From positions 1,459,361 to 1,523,360 of the forward strand of contig NZ_OY764864.1 in the NCBI RefSeq assembly GCF_963668515.1: 64,000 nt of DNA, given 5' to 3'. Below, piece after piece: positions 8,902-18,069 of this stretch; position 1 is the stretch's first letter; each line of letters opens with the position of its first letter. The translations under genes were made by a program, and so were the position numbers. This DNA is from an uncultured Ilyobacter sp. GTDB taxonomy: Bacteria > Fusobacteriota > Fusobacteriia > Fusobacteriales > Fusobacteriaceae. The notes under the pieces are model-generated. The model searched no databases. It saw nothing but the letters and a program-made list of their open reading frames with translations, and was not told the DNA's origin.

Positions 8902-10056
8902 CTACTTTCGAAGAACAAGGCTTAATTCTTTAGCGATCTCGGCATGTTCGCTTGGATTAACCTCGACGCGCTGCTTGAAGGTGTCGCCGAGCTTATAAAA
9001 ATAGTTTTTCGCGGGCTCGCGATGACGCCCCGCGCTCGCCGCGACGCGCACCACGATGCCGTCGGGAACAATCAACACGAGTCGTCCATCGTCAACTTCG
9101 TCATTCAACCGGTAGGTATCCGGGAATGACGTCGGCTCGTCGGTGTTGATTACGTATGCAATGGGGCCATCATCCAACACGCCGACACCTTCGAGTACAA
9201 ACTTGTGCGCATTGCGGCGCGGGTCAGGCGGCGGCGCCGTGTTCTTCACGACCGGGGGCGGATCCTTCTTGTCTTCCTTCGGCGGATCCGGCGTCTTCAC
9301 AACCACCTTCTTCGGCTCGACGAACAGCTTGAAGAGGTTCACTTTCGCGACCTCGTCGTACGCCGTCAGGTCGGGTTCCTGCAACCGCTCGGCGTACGCC
9401 AGCACAGGTTCGCCGGTCTGCGGGTCGGCCGGGCTGTTGAGCGCTTCCAGATCCATAGTCGGATGTGCAACATTCTTCGTCTCCGGCAAGAGCAACGTCG
9501 AGAGCGTCAGGCTGATCGCCAACTGCGGTTCGGTGTCGGCCGACGCATCGCGCCCGCGCCGCCCGCCGGATGCCTTGCGGTGTTCCGCGCGCAGCTCCAG
9601 CTTGTCGACGCGCACGAAGTACGGGCGCTGCGCAAGGTCTTCGAGGAAGTTGTCCAGGTCGGCCAGTGTGCCCTCGACATTGACGGCCAGCGGCAGCTCG
9701 ACGAAGTCCTCGCGCGGCCCCTTCTTCTCGCGCGATTCCTTGCGTTGGGCAATGCGCCGTCCCTGCGTCAGCTTGTTGCGGTCGAGCAGCAAGGCCACGT
9801 CCTCGCGGAACGCGGCGTGGGCTGCGGTCACATCCGTGCCAAGCGTGGCGCGCGTGCGCTCCCGCCACTCGTCTACGCGCTCGTCCGCACCACCCAGACG
9901 CAGTTCGAGCTTCTCAATATTCTGTCGCTCGGCTCTGATCGATTCCTTCAACACCTCGCGCGGATCGTAGAGCTGCGTCTTCACGAGCACGTAACCGCCG
10001 TAACCGACGATCACCGCCACCACCACAGAAGAAAGGACTCGTTCGCGTTGGTTCAT
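8902..10056 (-). CDS. GspM/PilO-like inner-membrane assembly protein with a PilP/GspC-like C-terminal domain
   Basis: 384 residues. A single N-terminal membrane helix (VLSSVVVAVIVGYGGYVLV) is followed by a coiled-coil-like segment (about 35-110) and a PilO/GspM-type ferredoxin-like domain. A Pro/Lys-rich linker (about 245-285) leads to a C-terminal segment, FVLEGVGVLDDGPIAYVIN, with the look of the PilP/GspC homology region that docks to secretin N domains. A fused M plus C/P arrangement would link the inner-membrane platform directly to the giant N-domain protein. CGGAG sits about 8 bases before the ATG. The gene lies 21 bases after the GspL-like stop. The GspM/PilO assignment is fairly safe; the PilP/GspC part is inferred from pattern. 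Confidence 0.75.
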   Translation of the reverse strand: MNQRERVLSSVVVAVIVGYGGYVLVKTQLYDPREVLKESIRAERQNIEKLELRLGGADERVDEWRERTRATLGTDVTAAHAAFREDVALLLDRNKLTQGRRIAQRKESREKKGPREDFVELPLAVNVEGTLADLDNFLEDLAQRPYFVRVDKLELRAEHRKASGGRRGRDASADTEPQLAISLTLSTLLLPETKNVAHPTMDLEALNSPADPQTGEPVLAYAERLQEPDLTAYDEVAKVNLFKLFVEPKKVVVKTPDPPKEDKKDPPPVVKNTAPPPDPRRNAHKFVLEGVGVLDDGPIAYVINTDEPTSFPDTYRLNDEVDDGRLVLIVPDGIVVRVAASAGRHREPAKNYFYKLGDTFKQRVEVNPSEHAEIAKELSLVLRK

Positions 10057-10077
10057 TGCGACGCTCCGGGGCTATTT

Positions 10078-11685
10078 TCAGCCAAGCTCGCGCACGAGCT
10101 TGCGGTACTCTTTTTCACGTTCCTTGATCGTCTTGCGCTGCTCCAGGTCGAGCAACGTAATCGATACGTCCACCTTGCCCTTGAACTGCGGGTACTGCGT
10201 CTTCACACTCTGCCAAGCCCCCTGCTCGGCCTGGTACATCGGCTTGCCGTCCGGACCGGTCAGCTCGTTGAGCTGCTTGACGAATTCGCTGGCCACCTTC
10301 CAGTCGGTGCATATCAGCTTCATCGTGATGCCGGCGTTCTTGAAGTTGAAATTGATGTCGGTCACCAGCATCTTCTTGCCCGGCTCGACCGCCGAACGCG
10401 TCAGCCGCAGCAAATGGTCAAGCCAGACGGCGACCTGGGCTTCCGATTCCCACTCGTCGGCCTCATAGGTCTTGAACAGCAGTTGGGCATCTTCTTTGGC
10501 CTGCTTGACCAGATCAGCACTCTGTTTCTTCAGGCCTTTCAGTTCGCTGTTCAGACTGACGCGATCCCAGACCACCAGACCCAGGGCAGTCGCGACAACA
10601 ACTGCGGCGGCGATACCCGCGACGCGCATCCGCTTTTGCAGCACTTCCTGCCGCGAGATCGTGCGTTTGGGATTCAAGAAGTCGAGTTCGAGCAGGCCTT
10701 CGCCTTCCATGCCCCACGCCAAGCCAAGCGTGGACGAGAAAGCCCGCAGTTTCATCGCTTCATTGTCTTCGACGCCAAGCGCCCCGGTCGGATCAAACAG
10801 CGTAACCGGCAAGTCGAACCGCTCGTCCGTGGCGCCCGAGAGCGCCATTTCAATGCCGGTGCCGCCGGCGATAACGATCTGTTCGAGTTCGACCGCCGCA
10901 TCGGTCGCGCGATACGCCTGCAGCGTGCGCGAGATCTCGACCATCAGCTCGCTGACCGCGTTGGCACAAACCGCATCGGTCAGAGTGGTTTCGCCTTCTT
11001 CACGCAACACGCGCACGGCGCTGTCTTCGGTATCGACCTCGCCGCCGACCATCGGCACGTTTACGTTCGCGGCCCGTGAGAAAGCCAGCGTCTTGGCCGA
11101 GACCACGTCGATTTCGGTCGTCGTCGGCCCGACGTCGACGAACAGGACATTGCGGTCAACCATCGCCGGAATGTGCGTCAACGCTACGACGTTCGCATAG
11201 GGCCGCAGGCCAATGCGCGCCGGCGCAAGCCCCGCCGCCGTACACGTGTCACGCAACCGTGTGAGCACTTCCTTTCGCACGGCGGCCAGCAGCACCTCGA
11301 CGCCCATGCCGTTGTCGTCGCGTTCGGTAACGACGAAGTCGATTGCCGCATCGTCCACCGAGAACGGCAATTCGCGCATCGCCTGAAACCGAACGGCGGC
11401 GGCCAGTTCGTTGATCGGCGTGGGCGGCACCGTCATGCGATTGATCACCGCCTTGTCACGCGCGACGTCGACGATGACGCGGTTGTACTTGATTCCGTGG
11501 CGCTGCAACTGCTCGGCGATGAACGCGCCCATCGCTTCGGGCTCGTCGGCGTTGACGGCACTGGGGAGGCGATGACTGTGCGCATCCTCCAGCGTCATCT
11601 CGCCGCCGCTGAAGCGTGCCACGACGATGCGCAGCGTACGCTTATCCCAGTCGAGGCAGAGTGCTTTGCGAGATCCTTTGATCAC
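10078..11685 (-). CDS. gspL: GspL / PilM-PilN-like cytoplasmic-to-membrane platform protein
   Basis: 535 residues from a GTG start at 11685, chosen because AAAGGA lies 6 bases upstream; further upstream the frame is only low-complexity Arg/Pro sequence. The N-terminal part (about 1-345) is an actin-like PilM/GspL fold. Its motifs include LCLDWDKRTLRIV, VLFVDVGPTTTEIDVV and an IVIAGGTGIEM phosphate-2-like loop. A single membrane helix (AGIAAAVVVATALGLVVW, around 380-400) precedes a coiled coil and a periplasmic PilN-like ferredoxin domain. In type II secretion, GspL anchors the GspE ATPase to the membrane and pairs with GspM; here it precedes the GspM-like gene by 21 bases. The gene starts 32 bases after the GspK stop. 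Confidence 0.85.
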   Translation of the reverse strand: MIKGSRKALCLDWDKRTLRIVVARFSGGEMTLEDAHSHRLPSAVNADEPEAMGAFIAEQLQRHGIKYNRVIVDVARDKAVINRMTVPPTPINELAAAVRFQAMRELPFSVDDAAIDFVVTERDDNGMGVEVLLAAVRKEVLTRLRDTCTAAGLAPARIGLRPYANVVALTHIPAMVDRNVLFVDVGPTTTEIDVVSAKTLAFSRAANVNVPMVGGEVDTEDSAVRVLREEGETTLTDAVCANAVSELMVEISRTLQAYRATDAAVELEQIVIAGGTGIEMALSGATDERFDLPVTLFDPTGALGVEDNEAMKLRAFSSTLGLAWGMEGEGLLELDFLNPKRTISRQEVLQKRMRVAGIAAAVVVATALGLVVWDRVSLNSELKGLKKQSADLVKQAKEDAQLLFKTYEADEWESEAQVAVWLDHLLRLTRSAVEPGKKMLVTDINFNFKNAGITMKLICTDWKVASEFVKQLNELTGPDGKPMYQAEQGAWQSVKTQYPQFKGKVDVSITLLDLEQRKTIKEREKEYRKLVRELG

Positions 11686-11717
11686 GGCGGTTCCTTTCCG
11701 CGTCTGAGCCGCGGCTG

Positions 11718-13298
11718 CTAATCGGTAACTACAGTCACCTGCTCTTCGTCGATCGGCCAGGCCAGGCCCAGGCCGGTGAGGTCGCGATGATACTTGATTT
11801 GTGCCAATGGGCCGACCATCTCGATGATCCACTCCAAACGCCGGGCGATCTTACGATGATCGGCATATCCGATAATCTCCACGTGAAACTGGTACGCTTT
11901 GGTCGTGATATACGGGGCGATCGCGCGGAAAGTGCCCGCGTCGACGTACTCCGCCGCCAGCGGCCAGGCCGTCGTTCGCAGCAGCATCGGGTTTGACGCC
12001 AGCAACTCGTCGCGCCCGGAGACGATCGCCGCCGCGGCATCCTCGGTCATGTTCGGGATCGTCATCAGCACGTTGGATGAGGCCGCGTTAATGTTGATCA
12101 ATCCGTAGATGGCCTGCTGGGCGGCCCCCACCGCCCGCGTGCTGAAGTGATCCAAGATGTACGGCAGCTCTTCGAGTTGGACGGGACTGCTGGTCAGTTC
12201 GGCCGGCAGTGCTTCGTTTGGATCCAGCTCTTCGGCGCCGACGTAGAAGTCCGCCGGGCTGCGCATCTGCCCGACGACGTTCTGGTTACCAGCGATGCTG
12301 AGAATAAACGCCAACGACTCGTCGGACAGCGGCTCTTCGTAGACGTCTTCTTCCTCACCCTCGCTGGCGCGGAGTTCGTCCTCCGCTGCATAGGCGGCGA
12401 TTTGCGCCTGCAAGGTGGCGCTATCGGCATTGAGATTCAACCGCGCGCGATTATCGAGCGAAGCGTCGATCTCGCGCGAGACCACGGTCAGAAACGGTGC
12501 GATGCCGTATTGCAGAATTCCGTCGGCGTTGTCGTAGTACGGAAACGAATCGGCGCCGTCGTCTTCGTTCTCGTCCAGAATGCCGTTGCGATTGACGTCT
12601 TCGCCGTAGAGGATCGCGGCGGTGATGCCTCTGACCAGCAGCAACTCCTCGACCGTGTCGAATGGGCCGTTCTTGGCGTTGTAGGGCGGGCCGGGATTGA
12701 GGGCGTTGTAATAGTCGTTCTCTGCTCCCCCCTCGCGTGTCTCGTCGTCCGTGTCGCGCCAATCGAGAATCGCCGCCACCAACTCCGGCGCGTTTTCAAT
12801 TTCCAGCGCGACCAGCAGCGGCGTAACAAGTTGCTCGATTTGCTCGTCCGAGGCGTGGTTCAGATTCAGCTTGGCCGATTCGGGCGTAATGCCAAAACGC
12901 ATCGTGTTGCGTACGCCGTCGTAACGCGGCGCGACAATACTATAGCGCCACGCCGGGGCCGGAGCCGGATAACGTTCGAAGAACTCGCGGCGGGAAGCCA
13001 ACTCCTCCAGCGGATCGGAATCGCGATTGAAACCGCGGCCCCAGACGAGGGCGTGACGAAATCGATCGGGATTGTCGTACCACAGTGCGGCGCTGTCGCG
13101 ATCCTCGCGCAGCAGCGAGACCAGCTCCTGGAATCCGGACTCCGCGGCGAGGCGTGCCTGGTGCCCGTCGGTGAACGCCATGATGCCCTGCGTCTCGGCG
13201 CGCACGAAGAAGATGAAGCCCGCCATCGTCAGCGAGAGCAACGCGATCATGATGAGCACGACCGGCAGGATGACCGCCCGGCGGCTGAGCATGCTCAT
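11718..13298 (-). CDS. gspK: GspK-like minor pseudopilin
   Basis: 526 residues. The N-terminus has a short basic leader and a hydrophobic pseudopilin helix (AVILPVVLIMIALLSLTMAG). As in other GspK proteins it lacks a strict Gly-Phe-Thr-Leu-Leu-Glu motif. The large body contains helix-hairpin-helix-like segments (AKLNLNHASDEQIEQLV and INAASSNVLMTIPNMTEDAAA) typical of GspK, and a calcium-loop-like DVNRNGILDENEDD. GspK caps the pseudopilus tip with GspI and GspJ. The ATG overlaps the GspJ stop as ATGA, with GGAGGGG upstream, so the genes are translationally coupled. It is longer than most GspK proteins (about 300-350 residues). Confidence 0.87.
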   Translation of the reverse strand: MSMLSRRAVILPVVLIMIALLSLTMAGFIFFVRAETQGIMAFTDGHQARLAAESGFQELVSLLREDRDSAALWYDNPDRFRHALVWGRGFNRDSDPLEELASRREFFERYPAPAPAWRYSIVAPRYDGVRNTMRFGITPESAKLNLNHASDEQIEQLVTPLLVALEIENAPELVAAILDWRDTDDETREGGAENDYYNALNPGPPYNAKNGPFDTVEELLLVRGITAAILYGEDVNRNGILDENEDDGADSFPYYDNADGILQYGIAPFLTVVSREIDASLDNRARLNLNADSATLQAQIAAYAAEDELRASEGEEEDVYEEPLSDESLAFILSIAGNQNVVGQMRSPADFYVGAEELDPNEALPAELTSSPVQLEELPYILDHFSTRAVGAAQQAIYGLININAASSNVLMTIPNMTEDAAAAIVSGRDELLASNPMLLRTTAWPLAAEYVDAGTFRAIAPYITTKAYQFHVEIIGYADHRKIARRLEWIIEMVGPLAQIKYHRDLTGLGLAWPIDEEQVTVVTD

Positions 13299-14317
13299 TC
13301 CAACCCCTCCACGCCGAACTGCTCGGTCATCTCTTCACCCATGCGCTGCATGCGGCTGGAATAGAAGCGGTCGGCGGCGGGAATCCGCACGATGATGCTG
13401 TACCGATCGGGATGGTACTGGCCGTCGCCCAGTTGGTATTCCGGCTCTTCAATCGGGTATTCCTCAAGATCGCGGTTGTCGAGCTCGTCCGACGTGGCGG
13501 ATTCAAAACCGACCGTGATCTGCACCAACTGCGGCAACGAGTTTCCCTCGGTCACGTTCCAAGAGGCGGCCCACTCCACGCCGTCGAAGTAACGAAATTC
13601 GAGATAGCCCAGTTCGTGCGACCAGATATCGTTGCGAACGTCTAACGGTTCGTCGAGCTCGACCGTGAACTGATTGAGCGTGCGCTTCTCGGTGCGCACA
13701 ATGCCGCCGATGATCGGCTCGCCGTCGTCGTCCTGTTCTTCCGGATTGACCCACAGCCAATAGCTGACCTGCGTCAGGTCGTGCTGCGCCGGCGGTTGAT
13801 CGGCCGTGTCCTCCCAGAAGTCGTATTGATGATCGCTCGGCAGGCGCGCGGTGAGGAACGTGATGTTGCGCCGGTCACCAATCAGGAGCGGTACGGTTCC
13901 GCTGTCGCTGCCCGTCGAGCCGCCGGTAAGCCCTTCGAGACCCTCCAGGCCTTCGAGCCCGGCTTCCGCAAGTGCGTCCAGGACTTCGTTGCTTTCCGTG
14001 TCGACGTATTCTTCTGCGTAGCCGCCGCCCACAAGTTCGCCTTCGAGCAACTGTTCTTCGATAAGCGGCTGCTCGATCGGGAAGCCCAGATCCTCGGCTC
14101 CGACGCAAGCGCGCAGTTCGTTGGCGATCTGGTCGAGCACCAGGCGGGCAATCTGGATGCGGTCGGCCTGTGCCGCCGCCGTATCGCGCACCTGAATCAC
14201 TTGCCAGAAGAACGTGAACATCGAACCCATCAACATCGTGATCAGCACGATCGCTATGATCACTTCCAGCAGCGTCAAAGCGCGGCAAACTCGGGGCGAT
14301 CGACATGCATTCATCAA
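13295..14317 (-). CDS. gspJ: GspJ-like minor pseudopilin
   Basis: 340 residues. The prepilin leader ends at RALTLLEVIIAIVLITMLMG, a type 3 signal in which Ala-Leu replaces the usual Gly-Phe at the cleavage site. The mature part has the long N-terminal helix and a Glu/Gly-rich, negatively charged globular domain. By position between GspI and GspK and by size it fits GspJ, which forms the I-J-K tip complex. It overlaps GspI and GspK by 4 bases each (ATGA junctions). Residues of about 130-150 form a Gly-Leu-Glu repeat (GLEGLEGLEGLTGG) that is probably a flexible loop. The non-standard cleavage site makes processing by the prepilin peptidase less certain. Confidence 0.82.
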   Translation of the reverse strand: MMNACRSPRVCRALTLLEVIIAIVLITMLMGSMFTFFWQVIQVRDTAAAQADRIQIARLVLDQIANELRACVGAEDLGFPIEQPLIEEQLLEGELVGGGYAEEYVDTESNEVLDALAEAGLEGLEGLEGLTGGSTGSDSGTVPLLIGDRRNITFLTARLPSDHQYDFWEDTADQPPAQHDLTQVSYWLWVNPEEQDDDGEPIIGGIVRTEKRTLNQFTVELDEPLDVRNDIWSHELGYLEFRYFDGVEWAASWNVTEGNSLPQLVQITVGFESATSDELDNRDLEEYPIEEPEYQLGDGQYHPDRYSIIVRIPAADRFYSSRMQRMGEEMTEQFGVEGLE

Positions 14318-15249
14318 CGCGACCTCCAGTCCTTGTTCGCCTCGTCACGCTGCTGGTCGAGATCGCCGATCCCCTGCCCGCCGTTGTTGCCGCGATTGCC
14401 GCCACCGCCGGCCTGGTTAATCGTGTTGATCAGGCCGTTGAGTTCCTCGTCTGAGATTTGTCCCTGCAACTGTGAGCGGATCAATTCGACCAGCGGGTTG
14501 TCGGCCGAGAGCCCGCCGCTGCCGCCGAGCAGGTCTTCAAGCTGATTCGGCGACACGCCGCCGCCTTGCAGCAGCTCGCTGAGCCCGCTGGCGTCCGAAC
14601 CGGTGATACCCGACAAAGCCCCGGTCTGCTGCATCATGCCCATGACCATGGGCAGCATGCTGAACAGGTCTTCGGGATTCAGATATTGCACCAGCTTGGT
14701 GAAATCGATCTCACCGCTTTCGGTCAGCACTTCCGGCGGCAGGTTCGCCAATAGTCCCTCGGCGTCTTCGCTGGTCATGCCGAAATCGCGCACCAGATCG
14801 ATCGTGGCGGGCACGGCCTTGATCATGTGCAGCTCGCGCACCACGCGCGCGGACTCGACCGTCTCGTTATCCAGGCTGTTGGGAGCGTGCAGAATCTGAA
14901 GCGTGACGAAATTGAAGGGTTCGTCCTGAAACTGGTCTTCCGGTTCATCGGCGTAGGCCCGCCAGAACCAACCCGGGTTCTCCTCGCCGAAGTCGCCGTC
15001 CACTTCGCGCTGCATCACGAAACGCGTGATGGTGTTCGGGTCGAGTTCGAGCAGGGCCATCATGCGATCGGCCATTTGCGAAGCGCGCGTTTGCTCTTCG
15101 GCCTCCATTACCATATTGATTCCGGCGACCATCTGCGCGCCGATGAAGCCCATCGACGTAACCATCACGGTCAGGGCGACGACGACTTCGAGCAGCAGTG
15201 CGGCGTGGCGTACTGGCGGGTGGCAGACGCGCGTGTGCGTGTTGCTCAT
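14314..15249 (-). CDS. gspI: GspI-like minor pseudopilin
   Basis: 311 residues from an ATG at 15249 with GGAGG about 7 bases upstream; the ATG overlaps the GspH stop (ATGA). The N-terminus has the pattern RHAALLLEVVVALTVMVTSM, a prepilin-like helix with the conserved Glu at position +5 but without the usual Gly at -1. The rest is much longer than a classical GspI (about 120 residues) and ends in a Gln/Gly/Asn-rich tail (GGGGNRGNNGGQG), probably disordered. Assignment as GspI is from gene order (H-I-J-K) and the N-terminal helix. A long minor pseudopilin specific to this lineage is equally possible. Confidence 0.72.
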   Translation of the reverse strand: MSNTHTRVCHPPVRHAALLLEVVVALTVMVTSMGFIGAQMVAGINMVMEAEEQTRASQMADRMMALLELDPNTITRFVMQREVDGDFGEENPGWFWRAYADEPEDQFQDEPFNFVTLQILHAPNSLDNETVESARVVRELHMIKAVPATIDLVRDFGMTSEDAEGLLANLPPEVLTESGEIDFTKLVQYLNPEDLFSMLPMVMGMMQQTGALSGITGSDASGLSELLQGGGVSPNQLEDLLGGSGGLSADNPLVELIRSQLQGQISDEELNGLINTINQAGGGGNRGNNGGQGIGDLDQQRDEANKDWRSR

Positions 15250-15920
15250 GATTCCGGCCTCCACTCTTCGAGTTCCTCGGCGTCTTCCTCGAAGATCAGA
15301 TCGTCATCGATCTCGATCGCATCCGGGCGTTCTGCGCCGCCATCCTCGATACGATCGACCGGTTCCATGATTACCCGTCCCAAGCGCCCATCCAGCGTCA
15401 GTTCCAGTCCGCGACCGAGCGCGTCGCGCAATGTCCAGCGCAGCGAACCGCAGCGGCCATCGGGACGAAAGTCGAGCACGTAATCCATATCGAGTTCGGT
15501 TACGAGATACGGCTCTTCCTCGTCGTATTCCTCGAACTCGATCAAATCATCCTCGACGTCGATTGGAGCCGGACCGTCGGGCAGTGGCAGGAGTGACTCG
15601 ACCCAGACTTCATCGAGCACGAACTTCATGTCGCACCACGGCTCGCGAAACCGCAAATATTGGTTCGGAGCCAAAATCGGATCGCGTTGGCGGGTGAGCA
15701 GGATCGTGCCGTCCTGCCGAAACACAATTCGGTAGGTGCGCGATTCATTCATCGCGCGCGCCCGGCACATCTGCACCAGCGAACTCATGCGGCGGGCAGA
15801 CTCGTCAAGCTGTTCCGCCCGTTGCGCACCGTAGAAATTGGGCCATACAATCGCCGCCACTACGCCCATCAGCGCAATAACGATGATCACTTCGAGCAGT
15901 GTAAAACCGCGTCGGCCCAT
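15246..15920 (-). CDS. gspH: GspH-like minor pseudopilin
   Basis: 224 residues with a short canonical prepilin leader (MGRRG followed by FTLLEVIIVIALMGVVAAI), the type 3 signal cut by the prepilin peptidase and N-methylated in related systems. The body has the beta-rich, GspH-type pattern (MSSLVQMCRARAMNESRTYRI) followed by an acidic segment (about 105-135) and an acidic C-terminus. GspH sits near the pseudopilus tip. The gene is followed directly by GspI with an ATGA overlap and preceded by a 131-bp gap after GspG. Confidence 0.85.
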   Translation of the reverse strand: MGRRGFTLLEVIIVIALMGVVAAIVWPNFYGAQRAEQLDESARRMSSLVQMCRARAMNESRTYRIVFRQDGTILLTRQRDPILAPNQYLRFREPWCDMKFVLDEVWVESLLPLPDGPAPIDVEDDLIEFEEYDEEEPYLVTELDMDYVLDFRPDGRCGSLRWTLRDALGRGLELTLDGRLGRVIMEPVDRIEDGGAERPDAIEIDDDLIFEEDAEELEEWRPES

Positions 15921-16051
15921 CTATGTGCTCCGCCCAATCTTCCTGCCGTCCGCTGTGAAGGCATCCATTCACAACACGGACGCTCGACCCGAGCCCTGGG
16001 GCACCGGTCGAACGTCCCTGTCGATTCCCCAGAGTCTCGTTATGACGACGG

Positions 16052-16501
16052 CTAGGATTTTTCCCAATTCGTGATGTCGTCGTCGTCGCCTTCCTGGCCA
16101 TTCGGCCCGGCGCTCGAGAGATCGTAGGTCTCTTCGTTGTACTCGCCCGGCGACTCATAGATGAACGGGTTGTTCCACGGATCGGCGAGCTTCGTGCCCT
16201 GCTTCAGATACGGGCCACGCCACAGCTCGGCTTCCTCATCATCATCCGGCTTCTCGACCAACGCAGTGAGCCCCTCATCCGAGGTCGGATAGTGGCCCAT
16301 GTGCAAGCGGTACAGGTCGAGCGCGCCGTTGAAGCCGCTCGTGATCGTGGACTGGGCCGTGTCGATCCTGGCACCTTCCAACGTGCCGAATAGATTCGGC
16401 ACCACCAGAGCTGCCAAGATGCCGATGATGACCACGACCATCAGAACTTCCAGCAGGGTGAAGGCCCGACGGCGTGCTACTCTTTGTCCATTGCGTTTCA
16501 T
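16052..16501 (-). CDS. gspG: GspG major pseudopilin
   Basis: 149 residues from the ATG at 16501, preferred because GGGAG lies 8 bases upstream and it gives a normal leader (MKRNGQRVARRRA before FTLLEVLMVVVIIGILAAL). An upstream ATG at 16558, overlapping the GspF stop, is the alternative and would add 19 residues. The mature protein has the GspG signature: YRLHMGHYPTSDEGLTAL, then DPWNNPFIYESPG and an acidic calcium-site-like C-terminus (GPNGQEGDDDDI). GspG polymerises into the pseudopilus that pushes substrates through the secretin. Family length is about 140-150 residues, in agreement. Confidence 0.93.
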   Translation of the reverse strand: MKRNGQRVARRRAFTLLEVLMVVVIIGILAALVVPNLFGTLEGARIDTAQSTITSGFNGALDLYRLHMGHYPTSDEGLTALVEKPDDDEEAELWRGPYLKQGTKLADPWNNPFIYESPGEYNEETYDLSSAGPNGQEGDDDDITNWEKS

Positions 16502-16554
16502 GTTCAAACTCCCAAAACCCGATTGTGCAAATTCCTCATTGACTCGAGTGCGCG

Positions 16555-17760
16555 TCATCGCAACCCCGTGGTCGCCATCTGCAAGATAGGCACCAGCAGT
16601 GCGATCGCGATAAACAGCAACATTGCTCCCATGAAGAGGAGCATCAGCGGCTCCAGCAGCCGCACAAACATATCAAGCTGACGCGCGGTCCGCATCTCCT
16701 GCGTATCCGCAATTTCGACCAGTACGCGGTCGAGCGTATTACTTTCCTCCGCCACTGCGATCATGTCCAACATTGCCGGCGGAAACACTTTGCTCTTGGC
16801 CAGCGGCGGCGTGAGCGACTCCCCCTGTCCCACACTACTCGCGGCTTTTTCGATCGCATCCGACAGAATCTGGTTGCCGGCAGAATCCTTCGCGATCCGC
16901 AGCGCGTGCAGGATCTGAATGCCGTTGGCCAACAGCGTACCGAAGATGCGGCAAAAGCGGCACAACGCCACCATCGTGTAGATCGGTCCAATTCCCCACA
17001 TCCGCAGTTGCATGTGGGCCCAGAAGCCCTTACCGACCTGCGTCTGGAAGAAGCTCACAATCGCGATAATCAAGACCAGCAGAACGCCGCCGACTTCCAT
17101 GTAGTGCAGCGACAATATATCGCTCAAGGCGAACACGATCTTGGTCGGCAACGGCAGATCCTGCTCACTCAACAGGTCGCGAATACGCGGCACGACAAAG
17201 CTCATCACGAAGATAATCGCCCCCAGGCCAACGGTGGCCAAAATGCAGGGATAGATCATCGCGCCGACGAACTTGGACTTCAGGTCGTCCTGGCGGCGAA
17301 TGAAATCGGAAACACGTGCCAATACTTCTTCGAGAAAGCCACCTTTTTCACCAGCACGAATCATCGATACGTGCAACGGACTGAAAGCGTGCGGATGATG
17401 GTCCATCGCGTCGGCCAGCGTATCGCCACCAGCCACATCGTCATGCACTTCGCGCAGCACGCGCGACAGCGCCGGGGCGGCCGCCTGCTCGCTGAGCACC
17501 TTCAGCGCCCGCAGAACCGGCACGCCGGCCCGCAGCAGGTCGGCCAGCTGCTCATAAAAGACGCTGACCTTAGCCCCGCTGATCTTCCGCGCGCCGCCGG
17601 TCAGAAACGATTTCTCGCTCGTTTTGACCTCGGCCACCTCAACTGGCAGCAGGGTGCGCTCATCGAGCATGCGTGCGGCGGCGGCCGGTGTGTCGGCCAC
17701 CAATGTGCCCGTCACCTCGGCTCCGCCTGCGTCGCGTGCTCGATAATTAAAGGTCGGCAT
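16555..17760 (-). CDS. gspF: GspF / PilC-type inner-membrane platform protein
   Basis: 401 residues with two T2SSF domains (about 70-190 and 270-395). The motifs RAGVPVLRALKVLSEQ and LLANGIQILHALRIAKDS mark equivalent positions of the two repeats, and three membrane segments are visible around 170-195, 215-240 and 375-400. GspF is the polytopic core around which the pseudopilus assembles and which the GspE ATPase drives. It is the first gene of this operon in the window. GspE, the usual upstream or downstream neighbour, was not found here. Its stop overlaps the alternative upstream start of GspG. Confidence 0.93.
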   Translation of the reverse strand: MPTFNYRARDAGGAEVTGTLVADTPAAAARMLDERTLLPVEVAEVKTSEKSFLTGGARKISGAKVSVFYEQLADLLRAGVPVLRALKVLSEQAAAPALSRVLREVHDDVAGGDTLADAMDHHPHAFSPLHVSMIRAGEKGGFLEEVLARVSDFIRRQDDLKSKFVGAMIYPCILATVGLGAIIFVMSFVVPRIRDLLSEQDLPLPTKIVFALSDILSLHYMEVGGVLLVLIIAIVSFFQTQVGKGFWAHMQLRMWGIGPIYTMVALCRFCRIFGTLLANGIQILHALRIAKDSAGNQILSDAIEKAASSVGQGESLTPPLAKSKVFPPAMLDMIAVAEESNTLDRVLVEIADTQEMRTARQLDMFVRLLEPLMLLFMGAMLLFIAIALLVPILQMATTGLR

Positions 17761-18069
17761 CCTTTAGAACTCTCGTCACTCGGGACGGCCACAGCCGCTG
17801 CCCGGCGTCTAAGTGTGCTGACAGTATATACATGTTGGCTGGCGACGGGATGCATCCGGCAACCCGCTTCCGAACCGGTCCCGCGGCACCTCCTGTGCCT
17901 CGCCTCCCGACCGACCGGCCCCGCCTCGACAGATCGGGGCCCGCCACAAGCTTGTGATTCCACGTAACTTGGCTAAATTATGCCATGCAGGCAGGATCCT
18001 GGAAAGTGACCTTTATCGGCAATTGACGCCCCTCGGCCCAAACGGCGACTCTGACGCAATCGGGAAACC
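17761..18069. other. 309-bp divergent intergenic region (pseudopilus operon / DEAD-box gene)
   Basis: No coding frame is convincing here. It must hold the promoters of both divergent units. A TATACT hexamer on the minus strand (17823-17828) could be a -10 for the pseudopilus operon, about 63 bases before the GspF ATG, but no matching -35 is visible. Confidence 0.5.
17823..17828 (-). promoter_or_regulatory. Possible -10 element of the pseudopilus operon
   Basis: TATACT on the minus strand lies in the AT-rich part of an otherwise GC-rich spacer upstream of gspF. There is no credible -35 at 16-18 bases, so this is a weak prediction. Confidence 0.25.

Noticed and set aside
9205..11079. A 624-codon plus-strand open frame opposite the GspM and GspL genes
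   Set aside because: Antisense to two recognisable genes; no ribosome site and no family pattern.
16906..17967. Plus-strand open frame opposite gspF
   Set aside because: His/Gln-rich antisense shadow of gspF with no domain.
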